Below are positions 1 through 8,347 of a stretch of 26,873 nucleotides of DNA, one piece after another. Position 1 is the first letter of the stretch. Every line of letters begins with the position of its first letter. Both the position numbers and the translations under genes were made by a program. The notes under the pieces are model-generated. The model did not search any database. It worked only from the letters and a program-made list of their open reading frames with translations, and was not told the DNA's origin. This DNA is from Flavobacterium sp. (GTDB lineage: Bacteria > Bacteroidota > Bacteroidia > Flavobacteriales > Flavobacteriaceae), in contig JAIXTU010000103.1 of assembly GCA_027483785.1 (NCBI GenBank), positions 1 through 26,873 of the forward strand. The letters are read 5' to 3'.

Positions 1-710
1 CTTTCACCATATAAAATGTTATACTTATCCATTTGATCAAAAATAGGAGTTAATTCATTAGGATTAAAATGCCTTATCATTTCTAAAAATTCGTCAAAAA
101 CTCCTCTTTTGTTACGGATCGACTTTAGATGTTTTTGCAAGACATGGGATTTGTAATTATATAGGTTAATGTACTTGAAATAGTTTACATCCTGATCCCA
201 TTTGTTAATAAATGGGAAAGTCTACTCATGATCAATAAGTAATAAATCTTTATCATTTATTAACAAATTGGGTTTTCCTCTCTTACCTCCTCTGTCTATA
301 TTGTGAATAATAACGTCAAAGGCAAATAGGTTCTCTACATCATAATCTCTTAGATAACCAGAAGAAATAATGTGCGAAAATATTGCATAACCTGGTTCAG
401 CAAATTTACTGCAAAATTTATATCCCGTGTCTAAAATTTCTATTCTTGATGGCTCATATACAATAGATAACGCAGCTTGATCCAACTTAATTATTCCGAA
501 TTCGGGAGTAGATAAAGAAAATGATTTTGATAGTTCAGATACTAATATTTCTTTTGCCACGGAATAATTCTCCGAGACAGATTTCTTTGAAAAACATTTG
601 ACGACATATTTTTCTATATTGTGGTTTTAATCAATACCAAGTATACCAAATGGCATTGTGCTTCCTCCTACTAATTGCTTGTCAATTTCAAATAACTTTA
701 TTTCTTGCAT
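1..710 (-). pseudogene. HipA-like kinase (HipA_2-type) pseudogene, 3' end beyond window
   Basis: Reading from an ATG at 708-710, one frame gives the N-terminus of a HipA_2-like kinase: MQEIKLFEIDKQLVGGST, then MPFGILGID. An in-frame TAA follows at 627-629. The frame then stays open, apart from a TAG at 222-224, to the window edge. Its middle contains NLFAFDVIIHNIDRGG and LLLIDHE, which fit the family's 'FD..I.N.DR....NLL......LIDHE' core. After the TAG the frame goes on (TFPFINKWDQDVNYF, then KHLKSIRNKRGVFDEF), so the stop lies inside the domain. Around 600-612 the protein match also fits better one base out of frame (YVVKCF expected), which suggests a compensated pair of indels. Both stops can be explained by one-base changes from Gln or Glu codons. 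Other genes here end in TAA or TAG, so codon reassignment is unlikely. The stretch is visibly more AT-rich than its neighbours, which fits acquisition followed by decay. The family assignment is from memory of the motifs. Confidence 0.72.
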
Positions 711-801
711 CCGTGCATTATGATGAATCAAGAATAAAAAAAATTTAGCAATAATCAAAGTTTAAGAAATCTTTTACTTCCCTATTTAGAAACCGTTAAA
801 A

Positions 802-1227
802 CTACTCCCTTTTCGGATTGTAGAAAATATTCGGATTTCGTGCGAGTAACTCGACGATAAACTGTTCTTGGTTTTGTGGCGAAAGTAGAATATCGTCGAA
901 TTTATTATAACGAACGCGCAAACGGTTTAAGCTTAATGCGGGCGAACTTGTGAGATCGCGCGTGGGACGTAGCTCGCGAATGTTTTCGATGGGAATTTTC
1001 AAATTGTATAAAAACAAACATTTGATTTGCAACTGTGTGTCGGTTATTCGGTATTCGAGCTTTAACGAAAGCATCAAAATGAAAAGAAAAAAACCGCCAC
1101 TTAAAAAGACGTTGAAATAACCAATGCCTTCAAAAATTGCGGCAATCGTACAAGCTGCAAAAAGCACTATAACCAAAGGAAGAATAAACCCTTTTCTCGA
1201 TTTGAACGAAATGTAATTAGTTTCCAT
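802..1227 (-). CDS. bPH-type (DUF1200-like) small membrane protein
   Basis: This 141-residue protein has two hydrophobic segments close together (about residues 14-33 and 37-55). A soluble C-terminal half follows with the pattern YRITDTQLQIKC, then IPIENIREL, LRVRYNKFDDILLSP and QFIVELLARNP. That order matches the bacterial PH-like family PF06713 (bPH_4/DUF1200): Tyr-rich strand, ligand-loop strand, 'I..I.EL' helix, 'ISP' strand and terminal helix. The function is unknown in this family; the likely location is the inner membrane with a cytoplasmic PH fold. It ends with TAG. The gene lies downstream of the M13 peptidase on the same strand, but 144 bp of GC-rich structured spacer lies between them, so co-transcription is uncertain. 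I saw no clear promoter box directly upstream. Confidence 0.8.
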   Translation of the reverse strand: METNYISFKSRKGFILPLVIVLFAACTIAAIFEGIGYFNVFLSGGFFLFILMLSLKLEYRITDTQLQIKCLFLYNLKIPIENIRELRPTRDLTSSPALSLNRLRVRYNKFDDILLSPQNQEQFIVELLARNPNIFYNPKRE

Positions 1228-1249
1228 AATTTCAGGTTCAGAGACGTTT

Positions 1250-1371
1250 TTCTGCGCGACCGGTTGTAGCGGCAGCCCACAGCCTCAAGGTTTCCTTGGG
1301 GCGAGGACTACAGCGGAAAACGGGACGGCAAAACCGCAATTTTTTCCACTAAATAGTTTTGCCGGCGCGCC
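1250..1371. other. GC-rich structured intergenic spacer
   Basis: The gap between the M13 peptidase stop and the bPH gene is much more GC-rich than its flanks and contains several short inverted segments, for example CAAGGTTTCCTTGG. On the minus strand it reads TTTTCCGCTGTAGTCCT, which resembles ATTTCCGCTACCGTCCT in the larger element at 14716-15061. No open reading frame is credible here. It is probably a degenerate copy of the same class of flavobacterial intergenic repeat. The relationship rests on a short shared core only. Confidence 0.35.
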
Positions 1372-3384
1372 CTACCAAATCTTAACGCGTTGATCAGGAG
1401 CTAAGTACATGCCATCGCCGGGTTTTACATCGAAGGCTTTGTAAAAAGCATCGACGTTCATAAGCGGCACATAAGCGCGGTATTGGCCAGGCGAATGTGG
1501 ATCGGTTTTTACCATATTTTTCATGGCTTCGTCGCGCATTTTCGAACGCCAAATCGTAGCCCATGAGATAAAAAATCGTTGTTCAGGCGTAAAACCGTCG
1601 ATGTTTGCTGGGCGACCTTCTTGCTGCAAATGCAACTGTAAACCGTCGTACGCCGCGCTAACACCACCTAAATCGCCGATATTTTCACCTAAAGTAAATT
1701 TCCCGTCTACAAACGTCCCTGGAATAGGCTCTAACTTGCTGTATTGATCGGCTAACGCTCCTGTGAGCGCTGTAAATTGCTTTAAATCTTCGGGTGTCCA
1801 CCAATCCACCAAATTACCTTCAGCGTTGTAACGTGCTCCCGAATCGTCGAATCCGTGCGAAATTTCGTGACCAATAACAGCACCAATTCCGCCGTAATTC
1901 ACTGCTTCATCGGCTTTATAGTCGTAAAAAGGCGGCTGCAAAATAGCGGCAGGAAACACAATTTCGTTATAAGACGGATTGTAGTACGCATTCACTGTTT
2001 GTGGCGACATGCCCCAGCGGTCTTTATCCACCGGCTTTTGCAAATCGGCTATATTTTCTGCATAACGCCAACGCGCTAAAGCCAAACTGTTTTCAAAGTA
2101 GGTTCCGCCATTTTCGGGCGCTTTAACTACCAATGCGCTATAATCTTTCCATTTGTCGGGATAACCAATTTTTACGCGGCTTTTTTCAAGCTTTGCAATC
2201 GCACTTTTACGCGTTTCGGCCGACATCCACGGCAAATTATTGATTCTGTTTTCAAAAGCTTTAATCACATTCGCGATCATTTTCTGCGCTTTTGCTTTTG
2301 CTTCCGGCGGAAATTTTTTCTCTACGTACAGTTTTCCGAGCGCTTCGCCCAATGCGCCGTTAACTATTGACAACGCACGTTCGTCTAACGGACGTTCTTT
2401 AAGTGCGCCGGTTAAGGTTTTACCGTAAAACTCCCAATTTGCGGTTTCTATTGCCTCCGACAATTTTCCGGAATGACGGTTAATGAGCGTCCACTTTAAG
2501 TACGCTTTCCAAGCATCGGTGTTTTTCGCGAGTAAAATACTGTTGAGCTCCTTCATGAATTTTACCTGCGTAACAATCAAGTTATCGGTATTTATACCTG
2601 CTTTTGCAAGATATCCTTTCCAATTCCAAGCAGGCACCAAATTTTGTAATTCGGCAACGGTCATTGGATTATACGACAAACGGCGGTCGCGGCGCTCCAC
2701 ACGTGTAAACTGCGACTCGGCCATAGCCGTTTCAAGTGCAAGAATATCGGCAGCAGCTTTTTCACTATTTTTTACTCCTGCCATTTGCAGCATTCGCGCT
2801 ACGTGATTTTTATACTTTTCGCGCTTATCTTTCGAATCGGCTTCTTGCGACACGTAGTAATCGCGATCGGGTAATCCCAAGCTACCTGGGTAAACTTTTA
2901 GCGTATTTTTATTGGAATCCTTTTCGTCGGCACTAATTCCCATTCCAAAAAAACCACCGCCACCAATCGGTTCCATTTCTTGCAAATAGTTTTGGAGGTC
3001 GGCAACCGATTTGATTTTATCGATTTTATCAAAAAATGGTTTTAAGGGTTTAAATCCTTGAGCATTTCGGGTTTTTAAATCCAAAACGCTGCGGTAATAC
3101 GCCAAAGCTTTTCCTTGATCAGAATCTGCCGCGTACGTATTTGAAGCTAGGGCGTCGTTGATAATTGCCAGCATATCCTTGTCGGTATTCTGACGAAGTT
3201 CGTCGAAACTTCCCCAGCGGGTTTTATCGGCAGGAATCTCAGTGTTGTCCAACCATTTCCCGTTAACAAATCTGAAAAAATCTTGTTGTGGAGCTGCAGA
3301 GCGATCCATTAAATCGAGATTAATTCCCGGAGTTTGAGCCAGTGCAAGGCTGCTCATACATAAAAGTGCAACTATATACCTCAT
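1372..3384 (-). CDS. M13 family zinc metallopeptidase (neprilysin/PepO-like), secreted
   Basis: A 670-residue M13 peptidase, about the usual length. A Sec signal peptide is clear at the start (MRYIVALLCMSSLALAQTPG), so the enzyme is exported to the periplasm or surface. The N-terminal M13 domain opens with DFFRFVNGKWLDNTEIPADK. The catalytic domain carries the zinc motif HEISH at about residue 506, the third zinc ligand in GENIGD at about 567, and the upstream substrate-binding strand NAYYNPSYNEIVFPAA. All key residues are present. The open frame extends 15 codons upstream to 3429. I chose the ATG at 3384 because the signal peptide begins there and a perfect -7 box (TACATTTG, 3405-3412) lies inside the longer version. 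It probably cleaves extracellular or periplasmic peptides. It is divergent from the SCO protein. Confidence 0.95.
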   Translation of the reverse strand: MRYIVALLCMSSLALAQTPGINLDLMDRSAAPQQDFFRFVNGKWLDNTEIPADKTRWGSFDELRQNTDKDMLAIINDALASNTYAADSDQGKALAYYRSVLDLKTRNAQGFKPLKPFFDKIDKIKSVADLQNYLQEMEPIGGGGFFGMGISADEKDSNKNTLKVYPGSLGLPDRDYYVSQEADSKDKREKYKNHVARMLQMAGVKNSEKAAADILALETAMAESQFTRVERRDRRLSYNPMTVAELQNLVPAWNWKGYLAKAGINTDNLIVTQVKFMKELNSILLAKNTDAWKAYLKWTLINRHSGKLSEAIETANWEFYGKTLTGALKERPLDERALSIVNGALGEALGKLYVEKKFPPEAKAKAQKMIANVIKAFENRINNLPWMSAETRKSAIAKLEKSRVKIGYPDKWKDYSALVVKAPENGGTYFENSLALARWRYAENIADLQKPVDKDRWGMSPQTVNAYYNPSYNEIVFPAAILQPPFYDYKADEAVNYGGIGAVIGHEISHGFDDSGARYNAEGNLVDWWTPEDLKQFTALTGALADQYSKLEPIPGTFVDGKFTLGENIGDLGGVSAAYDGLQLHLQQEGRPANIDGFTPEQRFFISWATIWRSKMRDEAMKNMVKTDPHSPGQYRAYVPLMNVDAFYKAFDVKPGDGMYLAPDQRVKIW

Positions 3385-3404
3385 AACAATTTGTGATAAA
3401 GTAA

Positions 3405-3412
3405 CAAATGTA
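3405..3412 (-). promoter_or_regulatory. -7 promoter box of the M13 peptidase gene
   Basis: On the minus strand these bases read TACATTTG, a perfect match to the Bacteroidota -7 consensus TAnnTTTG. The expected transcription start is near 3400, leaving a leader of about 15-20 nt before the ATG at 3384. I saw no well-placed -33 TTG. Confidence 0.6.
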
Positions 3413-3488
3413 TCTAAACAAGGGTTCACATTCTGTTAAGTTTGTCAAAAAGTGCAGAAATCGTATGGCAATAGCCCTTGCCTTCACG

Positions 3489-3496
3489 TAATTTTG
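3489..3496 (+). promoter_or_regulatory. -7 promoter box of the SCO gene
   Basis: TAATTTTG is a perfect match to TAnnTTTG, 15 nt before the GTG at 3512. It lies inside the longest possible reading frame (which starts at 3452), so it argues for the shorter protein start. Confidence 0.6.
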
Positions 3497-3511
3497 CAAA
3501 AAAAATTCGCG

Positions 3512-4177
3512 GTGAATATCTGGAAGCGTTATCGAATTTTTATCATCAGCATGTTGGTTTTTGCTGCCATTTTCTTGACGACAGCTTATCAATTTTTAAA
3601 GCCCGCCGAGCGACTCCCTGTTTTTAGCCCAGCCGATGTAAATCCGGAAATGGTCGATTCAACCGTACAGCACATCGGACGCGCGCACAAAATCGCCGAC
3701 TGGTCGTTCACAAATCAAAACGGCGAGAAAATCAGTCAGCGTGATTTTGAAGGAAAGATATATGTTGCCGATTTCTTCTTTTGCACTTGTACGACGATTT
3801 GCCCGATTATGACCAAGAATTTTGGTAAAGTGCAAGCAGCATTTCGCGATAACCCCGATGTTTTACTGTTGTCGCATACGGTAATGCCCGATCAAGACTC
3901 GGTTCCTGTTTTACGAAAATACGCCACTGAGAAAGGCGCAATCGACGGCAAGTGGCATTTAGTAACGGGAAAAAAAGAAGACATTTATTACCTCGCACGG
4001 AAATCGTATTTAGCTGTAAAAACAGCAAACACCAGCGAATTGTACGATATGGTGCATACCGAAAATTTGATTTTAGTAGATCGTGAGCGACGCATTCGCG
4101 GCTTTTACGACGGCACAAAAGATGCTGATGTTGACCGATTGATTTCGGATATACAATTTTTGCTTACGCAGAAGTAG
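3512..4177 (+). CDS. SCO1/SenC family copper-binding thioredoxin-like protein
   Basis: Using the GTG at 3512, the protein has 221 residues. A single N-terminal membrane anchor (IFIISMLVFAAIFLTTAY) is followed by a periplasmic thioredoxin-like domain. The family's metal and redox site is present: FFFCTCTTICP, whose last two cysteines form the CxxxC motif, and a distal histidine in MVHTENLILVD. SCO proteins deliver copper to the CuA site of cytochrome c oxidase or act as thiol reductases. The extra cysteine before the CxxxC (C-T-C-T-T-I-C) could supply an additional thiol. An upstream in-frame start at 3452 is possible, but a -7 box at 3489-3496 would then lie within the coding region. The gene is divergent from the M13 peptidase gene. 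Confidence 0.93.
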   Translation: MNIWKRYRIFIISMLVFAAIFLTTAYQFLKPAERLPVFSPADVNPEMVDSTVQHIGRAHKIADWSFTNQNGEKISQRDFEGKIYVADFFFCTCTTICPIMTKNFGKVQAAFRDNPDVLLLSHTVMPDQDSVPVLRKYATEKGAIDGKWHLVTGKKEDIYYLARKSYLAVKTANTSELYDMVHTENLILVDRERRIRGFYDGTKDADVDRLISDIQFLLTQK

Positions 4178-4215
4178 ATTGTACTGATGTAGAAAAACTT
4201 CCGAGATAAATAATT

Positions 4216-4223
4216 ACCTTAGC
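4216..4223 (+). promoter_or_regulatory. Weak -7 box of the PIF1-like helicase gene
   Basis: TACCTTAG matches TAnnTTTG at all but one fixed position and lies 19 nt before the ATG at 4243. Nothing else in the 65-bp gap looks like a promoter. Confidence 0.35.
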
Positions 4224-4242
4224 TTTTTTAATACACGCCAAA

Positions 4243-6504
4243 ATGGAAGATTTTTCGCCCGAAGCTCGTTATTTGCTTCGTTTTGTAAATCAAACGAAGT
4301 ACCCTGTTTTCCTTACTGGAAAAGCCGGAACAGGAAAAACCACACTACTTAAACATCTTATTAAAACCACGCACAAACACGCTGTGGTTGTTGCGCCAAC
4401 CGGAATTGCCGCTTTAAATGCAGGCGGCGTTACCATACATTCGCTGTTTCAAATTCCGCCCGCGCTGTTCTTACCTAGCGATGAACGTACGCATTACCGT
4501 ACCGACGTTAAAGTGGAAACACCAAGCACCATTCGGAAACATTTTCGAATGAATCGCGTAAAAAAAACACTGCTTACTCAACTCGAATTATTGGTAATTG
4601 ATGAGGTGAGTATGTTGCGACCCGATTTGCTAGACGCCATCGATTTTGCTTTGCGACACACACGAAAAAGTCAGGCCCTTTTTGGAGGCGTTCAAGTACT
4701 CTTTATTGGCGATTTATTGCAATTGCCTCCCGTAATTAAAGACCAAGAATGGCTTTTGATGCAACACTATTACAGCGGAAAATTTTTTTTCGACGCACGC
4801 TGTTTGCAACAGTTAAAACCGGTTTATATTGAATTAAAACACATTTATCGGCAGTCGGATCCTACGTTTCTGGAAATTCTGAATAATCTGCGGCACAATA
4901 CAATAACCAGTGAAAATTTGGCTATTTTAAACAAACATGTTGTTGCCGATCGCAATTTAAAAACAGCGAAAAACGCCATTTTACTCACCACACATAATCG
5001 AAAAGCCGATGTGGTAAACGAGTCGGAGTTAGCAGAAATAGCCAGCAAGGAATTTCAATTTCGCGCTGAAATTATCGATGATTTCCCTGACCGCTTGTAT
5101 CCTATTCCAGAAGTATTGAGTTTGAAAGTTGGTGCACGCGTTATGTTCATCAAAAACGATATGGCGCCGAATAAAAGATACTTCAACGGCAAAATGGCAA
5201 CGGTTACTTTTTTATCGAGCGTTGAAATCAAAGTGGTTTGCGACGACAGCGATGAAACGATCGATGTAGAGCGTTACGAATGGCAGAACATGAAATACGA
5301 GCTGAACGACAATCGCGAAATTAAAGAAACGGTTATCGGAACCTTTACGCATTTTCCGTTAAAATTAGCGTGGGCAATCACTGTTCATAAAAGCCAAGGC
5401 TTAACCTTCGATCGCGCGGTTGTTGACGTAGCCGACGTTTTTCAACCAGGCCAAGCCTATGTAGCCTTATCGCGCATTCGCAGTTTAGAAGGCGTAATGT
5501 TGTTGAGTCCGTTGCAATTTAACGGTATTGAAAACGACAAAAGTGTTGAGGCGTACACGGCAGCACAACCCGGAACGGAGCACCTCGCCGGACATTTGGA
5601 GCACGCGCGAAAAGTGTATTTGCTTGAATTTTTACAAGCCGTTTTCGATTTTTCAGTATTGGAAAAAGCTTTGGGCGAATTTCAATTTCAATTTGCGATG
5701 GGTGTAAAGACAGCCGAAACCTTGCACGGCGTTTGGGCAAAACAATCGTATAAACGTTGCTTGGAAATGGGAGCGCCCGCAGCGCAATTTCGTCGTCAAA
5801 TCCACAGTATTTTAGCGGCCGAAGCAGTCGATGAGTCGTTTTTGAAAGAGCGTGTTCGAAAGGCGTTTCAGTACTTTTTCGCTTTCGCGGAAGAAATAAG
5901 TGTGGGATTGTATGATAATTTGATTCTAACGTCAAAACAGAAGAAATCCAAAGAAGTGAATCAAGCTTTAGTAGAATTGGAGGATGTGTTTTTGAATACG
6001 GTTTATAAGCTTTTCAAAGCCAGACAATACGCTGATTTAGGCGAAGAAGCCGAATGGACAAAAGAAAGTTTGCTCGGTGAATCGTTCAAAGATTACGCAC
6101 GTAAAAATTGGATTGCTGCTCGGGAACGATTGCAAGCAGTTTCGCTCGTGGCGGAAGAGGAAGAGGTTGAATATCCACAAAAGAAAAAAGCCAAGCAAAA
6201 GCCCGACACAGTTAACGAAACGTTCTTGTTGTTAAGCGAAGGGATTTCGGTGGAAGATATTGCAGCAACTCGAAAACTGTCGGTGAGCACAATTTACAGC
6301 CATATTTCAAAGCTAATTGCGCAAGGAAAATGTAATATCTCCGACTTTTTACCTGATGATCAACAACTAAAATTGGCCGAGCTGTTTGAAAAGGTTGATA
6401 GTTCTGCTGGTTTATCGCCGCTACGCGAAGCATCTAACAACGAATTTTCTTGGGATGAGTTGCGGTTGTATAAGGCTTATCTCGAATTGCAAAAATCCAC
6501 CTAG
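4243..6504 (+). CDS. PIF1/RecD-type SF1B DNA helicase with C-terminal helix-turn-helix
   Basis: A 753-residue protein. The ATPase core starts at once: Walker A in LTGKAGTGKTTLLKHL (about residues 24-40), motif Ia VVVAPTGIAALNAGG, Walker B LLVIDEVSML, motif III FIGDLLQLPPV. The C-terminal motif ITVHKSQGLTFDRAVVDV and VALSRIRSLEGVMLLSP complete an SF1B helicase of the PIF1 family (5'-3' DNA unwinding). The last third is not helicase. It contains a Lys-rich linker (QKKKAKQKP) and near residue 680 a helix-turn-helix, LSVSTIYSHISKLIAQG, like the HTH_40 domain seen at the end of RecQ-type helicases in Bacteroidota. The likely role is in replication-fork or repair metabolism; G-quadruplex or stalled-fork substrates are known for PIF1 relatives but cannot be read from sequence. 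It ends with TAG. Confidence 0.92.
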   Translation: MEDFSPEARYLLRFVNQTKYPVFLTGKAGTGKTTLLKHLIKTTHKHAVVVAPTGIAALNAGGVTIHSLFQIPPALFLPSDERTHYRTDVKVETPSTIRKHFRMNRVKKTLLTQLELLVIDEVSMLRPDLLDAIDFALRHTRKSQALFGGVQVLFIGDLLQLPPVIKDQEWLLMQHYYSGKFFFDARCLQQLKPVYIELKHIYRQSDPTFLEILNNLRHNTITSENLAILNKHVVADRNLKTAKNAILLTTHNRKADVVNESELAEIASKEFQFRAEIIDDFPDRLYPIPEVLSLKVGARVMFIKNDMAPNKRYFNGKMATVTFLSSVEIKVVCDDSDETIDVERYEWQNMKYELNDNREIKETVIGTFTHFPLKLAWAITVHKSQGLTFDRAVVDVADVFQPGQAYVALSRIRSLEGVMLLSPLQFNGIENDKSVEAYTAAQPGTEHLAGHLEHARKVYLLEFLQAVFDFSVLEKALGEFQFQFAMGVKTAETLHGVWAKQSYKRCLEMGAPAAQFRRQIHSILAAEAVDESFLKERVRKAFQYFFAFAEEISVGLYDNLILTSKQKKSKEVNQALVELEDVFLNTVYKLFKARQYADLGEEAEWTKESLLGESFKDYARKNWIAARERLQAVSLVAEEEEVEYPQKKKAKQKPDTVNETFLLLSEGISVEDIAATRKLSVSTIYSHISKLIAQGKCNISDFLPDDQQLKLAELFEKVDSSAGLSPLREASNNEFSWDELRLYKAYLELQKST

Positions 6505-6529
6505 AACCATGGAATTTCAAGGAGTTTAG

Positions 6530-6720
6530 TGATTTGTTTTTGAATTTCGTACGATTTTTTGCGCGTAGAATTCACAGAAATACACATAATAAGACGGCTT
6601 GTCAGTTTAGACCTACGCATTCTGTAAGAGTAAAATGCATACAGAAACCACAGAAGTTAAGAAAATTAAGCGAGCTTCTATGGGTATTTCTGTGGATACT
6701 GTACGAGCCAAAGAAGCATG
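6530..6720. repeat. Degenerate relic of the palindromic repeat seen at 16.9-17.1 kb
   Basis: This 293-bp gap (6505-6797) contains no convincing gene. It does hold scattered fragments such as TTCACAGAAATACACA, ACAGAAACCACAGAAG and TATTTCTGTGGATAC, which echo the CTCACAGAATACACAGAA / TTCTGTGAG pattern of the tandem repeats beside the GxxExxY gene. It looks like a decayed copy. A small open frame across it (from 6635) has no recognisable protein character. Confidence 0.4.
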
Positions 6721-6792
6721 GGAATATTTAAAAAAAGAAACCTTTACAACCGATTTAAAAAGGCAACCCGTGCGGAATACTTCTGCAAAACT

Positions 6793-6800
6793 TATATTTG
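6793..6800 (+). promoter_or_regulatory. -7 promoter box of holB, possibly leaderless
   Basis: TATATTTG matches TAnnTTTG exactly and ends 3 nt before the ATG at 6804. The predicted transcription start would fall on or next to the start codon. Confidence 0.55.
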
Positions 6801-6803
6801 CGT

Positions 6804-7952
6804 ATGCTATTTTCATCCACTCCCGGTCACGAACACTTAAAAAAGCAACTGGTTCACAGTGCGCAAAACGGCCGTATTGCCCACACGCAACTGTTTATCG
6901 GTCCTGAAGGCAGTGGAACTTTACCCATGGCACTCGCCTATGCGCGCTACTTGCTGTGCAACAATGTGGGTTTTGAAAACGAAGGAGGAAACAGCAGCTG
7001 TAATTCGAAAGTGGCTGGTTTGCAACATCCCGATTTGCACTTTTATTTTCCGACACCATCTGGAACGGCTGGCAGTAAAGCAATGAGTTCGGAAGAGCTT
7101 TATCCGGAATGGCGCGAGTTTTTACGCGAACGTCCGTTTGGCTCTTTAGCAGAATGGTTTACACATGCGGGCGGCGACGGCAAGCAAGGTGAAATTCGAG
7201 CTACAGATGCCGATTCGATTGCGCGTGTCATCGGAATGAAATCCTACGAAGGTGGAAAAAAAGTATTGATTGTCTGGCGAGCTGAGCTCATGAACAACAG
7301 TACAGCCAATAAATTACTGAAGATTCTCGAAGAACCATCGGACGACACATTCATCATTTTATTGGTCGAAAATCCCGACGAATTATTACCAACTGTACGT
7401 TCCCGTTGTCAGGAAATCGAATTCCGACCGTTTTCCGAAAGTCAAGTTGTCGATTTTTTAAACGAGCGACTTACGCTCGATACCGCAAAGGTGAAAATGT
7501 TGGCAGCTCGATCGCAAGGAAACTTGAGCAAGGCGTTGCTATTGGCAGAAGAGAACGATGCCGAATTAGAGTTTGAAAAATGGTTTGTCGATTGGGTTCG
7601 GGCGGCATTTTCGGCCAAGGGAAATCCGGGTGCAATTAAAAGTTTGATTTCATGGAGTGAAGATTTAGCCGGTATTGGCAGGGAACGGCAGAAGCGTTTT
7701 CTGAGTTTTTGTGCAGAAATGTTCCGCCAAGCGTTGTTAACTAATTACGGTGCCGGTTCATTAACGTATATTGTTCCTGAATACGGAAATTTTAAACTGG
7801 AGAAGTTTGCTCCTTTTGTTCACGGAGGAAACATTGTTGGTATCTTTCAAGAAATTGAAAACGCCATGTATCACATCGAACGAAATGCAAACGCTAAAAT
7901 TATTTTCACCGATTTGTCAATAAAATTAACTCGTCATATACACGCAAAATAA
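6804..7952 (+). CDS. holB: DNA polymerase III subunit delta'
   Basis: A 382-residue clamp-loader ATPase-fold protein. It opens with the family pattern MLFSSTPGHEHLKKQL, then NGRIAHTQLFIGPEGSGTLP. The P-loop position reads GPEGSGTLP rather than GxxGxGKT, so it probably does not hydrolyse ATP, as is normal for delta'. The SRC arginine-finger motif is present in LPTVRSRCQEIEF, and LLKILEEPSDDTFIILL is the conserved helix/sensor segment before it. The zinc-module region is reduced to two cysteines (CNNVGF...SSCNSK). In the clamp loader this subunit pairs with delta and tau/gamma to load the beta clamp. I use the ATG at 6804, not the in-frame TTG at 6798, because the TTG lies inside the -7 box. 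It is followed 2 nt later by the DoxX gene, so the two are co-transcribed. Confidence 0.93.
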   Translation: MLFSSTPGHEHLKKQLVHSAQNGRIAHTQLFIGPEGSGTLPMALAYARYLLCNNVGFENEGGNSSCNSKVAGLQHPDLHFYFPTPSGTAGSKAMSSEELYPEWREFLRERPFGSLAEWFTHAGGDGKQGEIRATDADSIARVIGMKSYEGGKKVLIVWRAELMNNSTANKLLKILEEPSDDTFIILLVENPDELLPTVRSRCQEIEFRPFSESQVVDFLNERLTLDTAKVKMLAARSQGNLSKALLLAEENDAELEFEKWFVDWVRAAFSAKGNPGAIKSLISWSEDLAGIGRERQKRFLSFCAEMFRQALLTNYGAGSLTYIVPEYGNFKLEKFAPFVHGGNIVGIFQEIENAMYHIERNANAKIIFTDLSIKLTRHIHAK

Positions 7953-7954
7953 TT

Positions 7955-8347
7955 ATGGAATTACAAAATCCCGTTCGCCTTTTACTGCTTTTATTTCTAG
8001 CGATCACTTTTATTCAATCGGGCTACGACAAGCTCATGTACTGGAAAGATAATCTCGATTGGTTGAAATCGCATTTTGCAAAAACACCCATTAAAGATAT
8101 GGTTCCGATGTCATTGGGTTTAATTTTAGTTTTGGAATTGGTTGCTGGAATTGCATCTGCTGCCGGAATTATACAACTTTTAACCAATAGTGGTGAAAGT
8201 TTCGGATTTTATGGCGCTGTGACTTCGGCGGTAACACTGCTGTTTTTGTTATTAGGTCAACGTATGGCAAAAGATTACGAGGGTGCTAAAACCATTGTAA
8301 TCTATTTCATTCCTACGTTGCTTGCCGTGCATTTGTTTGCACATTGA
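7955..8347 (+). CDS. DoxX family integral membrane protein
   Basis: 130 residues with four hydrophobic segments (about 7-24, 50-72, 80-98 and 108-128). It begins with the DoxX-type pattern RLLLLLFLAITFIQSGYDKLMYW. The family's exact function is unclear; some members take part in respiratory or redox membrane complexes. It starts 2 nt after the holB stop, so it is the second gene of that operon. Its last 46 bp overlap, in antisense, the 3' end of the HD phosphohydrolase gene. Confidence 0.85.
   Translation: MELQNPVRLLLLLFLAITFIQSGYDKLMYWKDNLDWLKSHFAKTPIKDMVPMSLGLILVLELVAGIASAAGIIQLLTNSGESFGFYGAVTSAVTLLFLLLGQRMAKDYEGAKTIVIYFIPTLLAVHLFAH

Noticed and set aside
222..629. Stop-codon reassignment or read-through explaining the TAA and TAG in the HipA-like gene
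   Set aside because: Clear genes in the window (recA, trpS, the helicase, hemA) end normally at TAG or TAA, so these codons are stops here. Decay is the simpler reading.
6635..6907. Small plus-strand open frame upstream of holB
   Set aside because: It runs out of frame into holB, starts within repeat relics, overlaps the holB promoter and has no protein-like signature.
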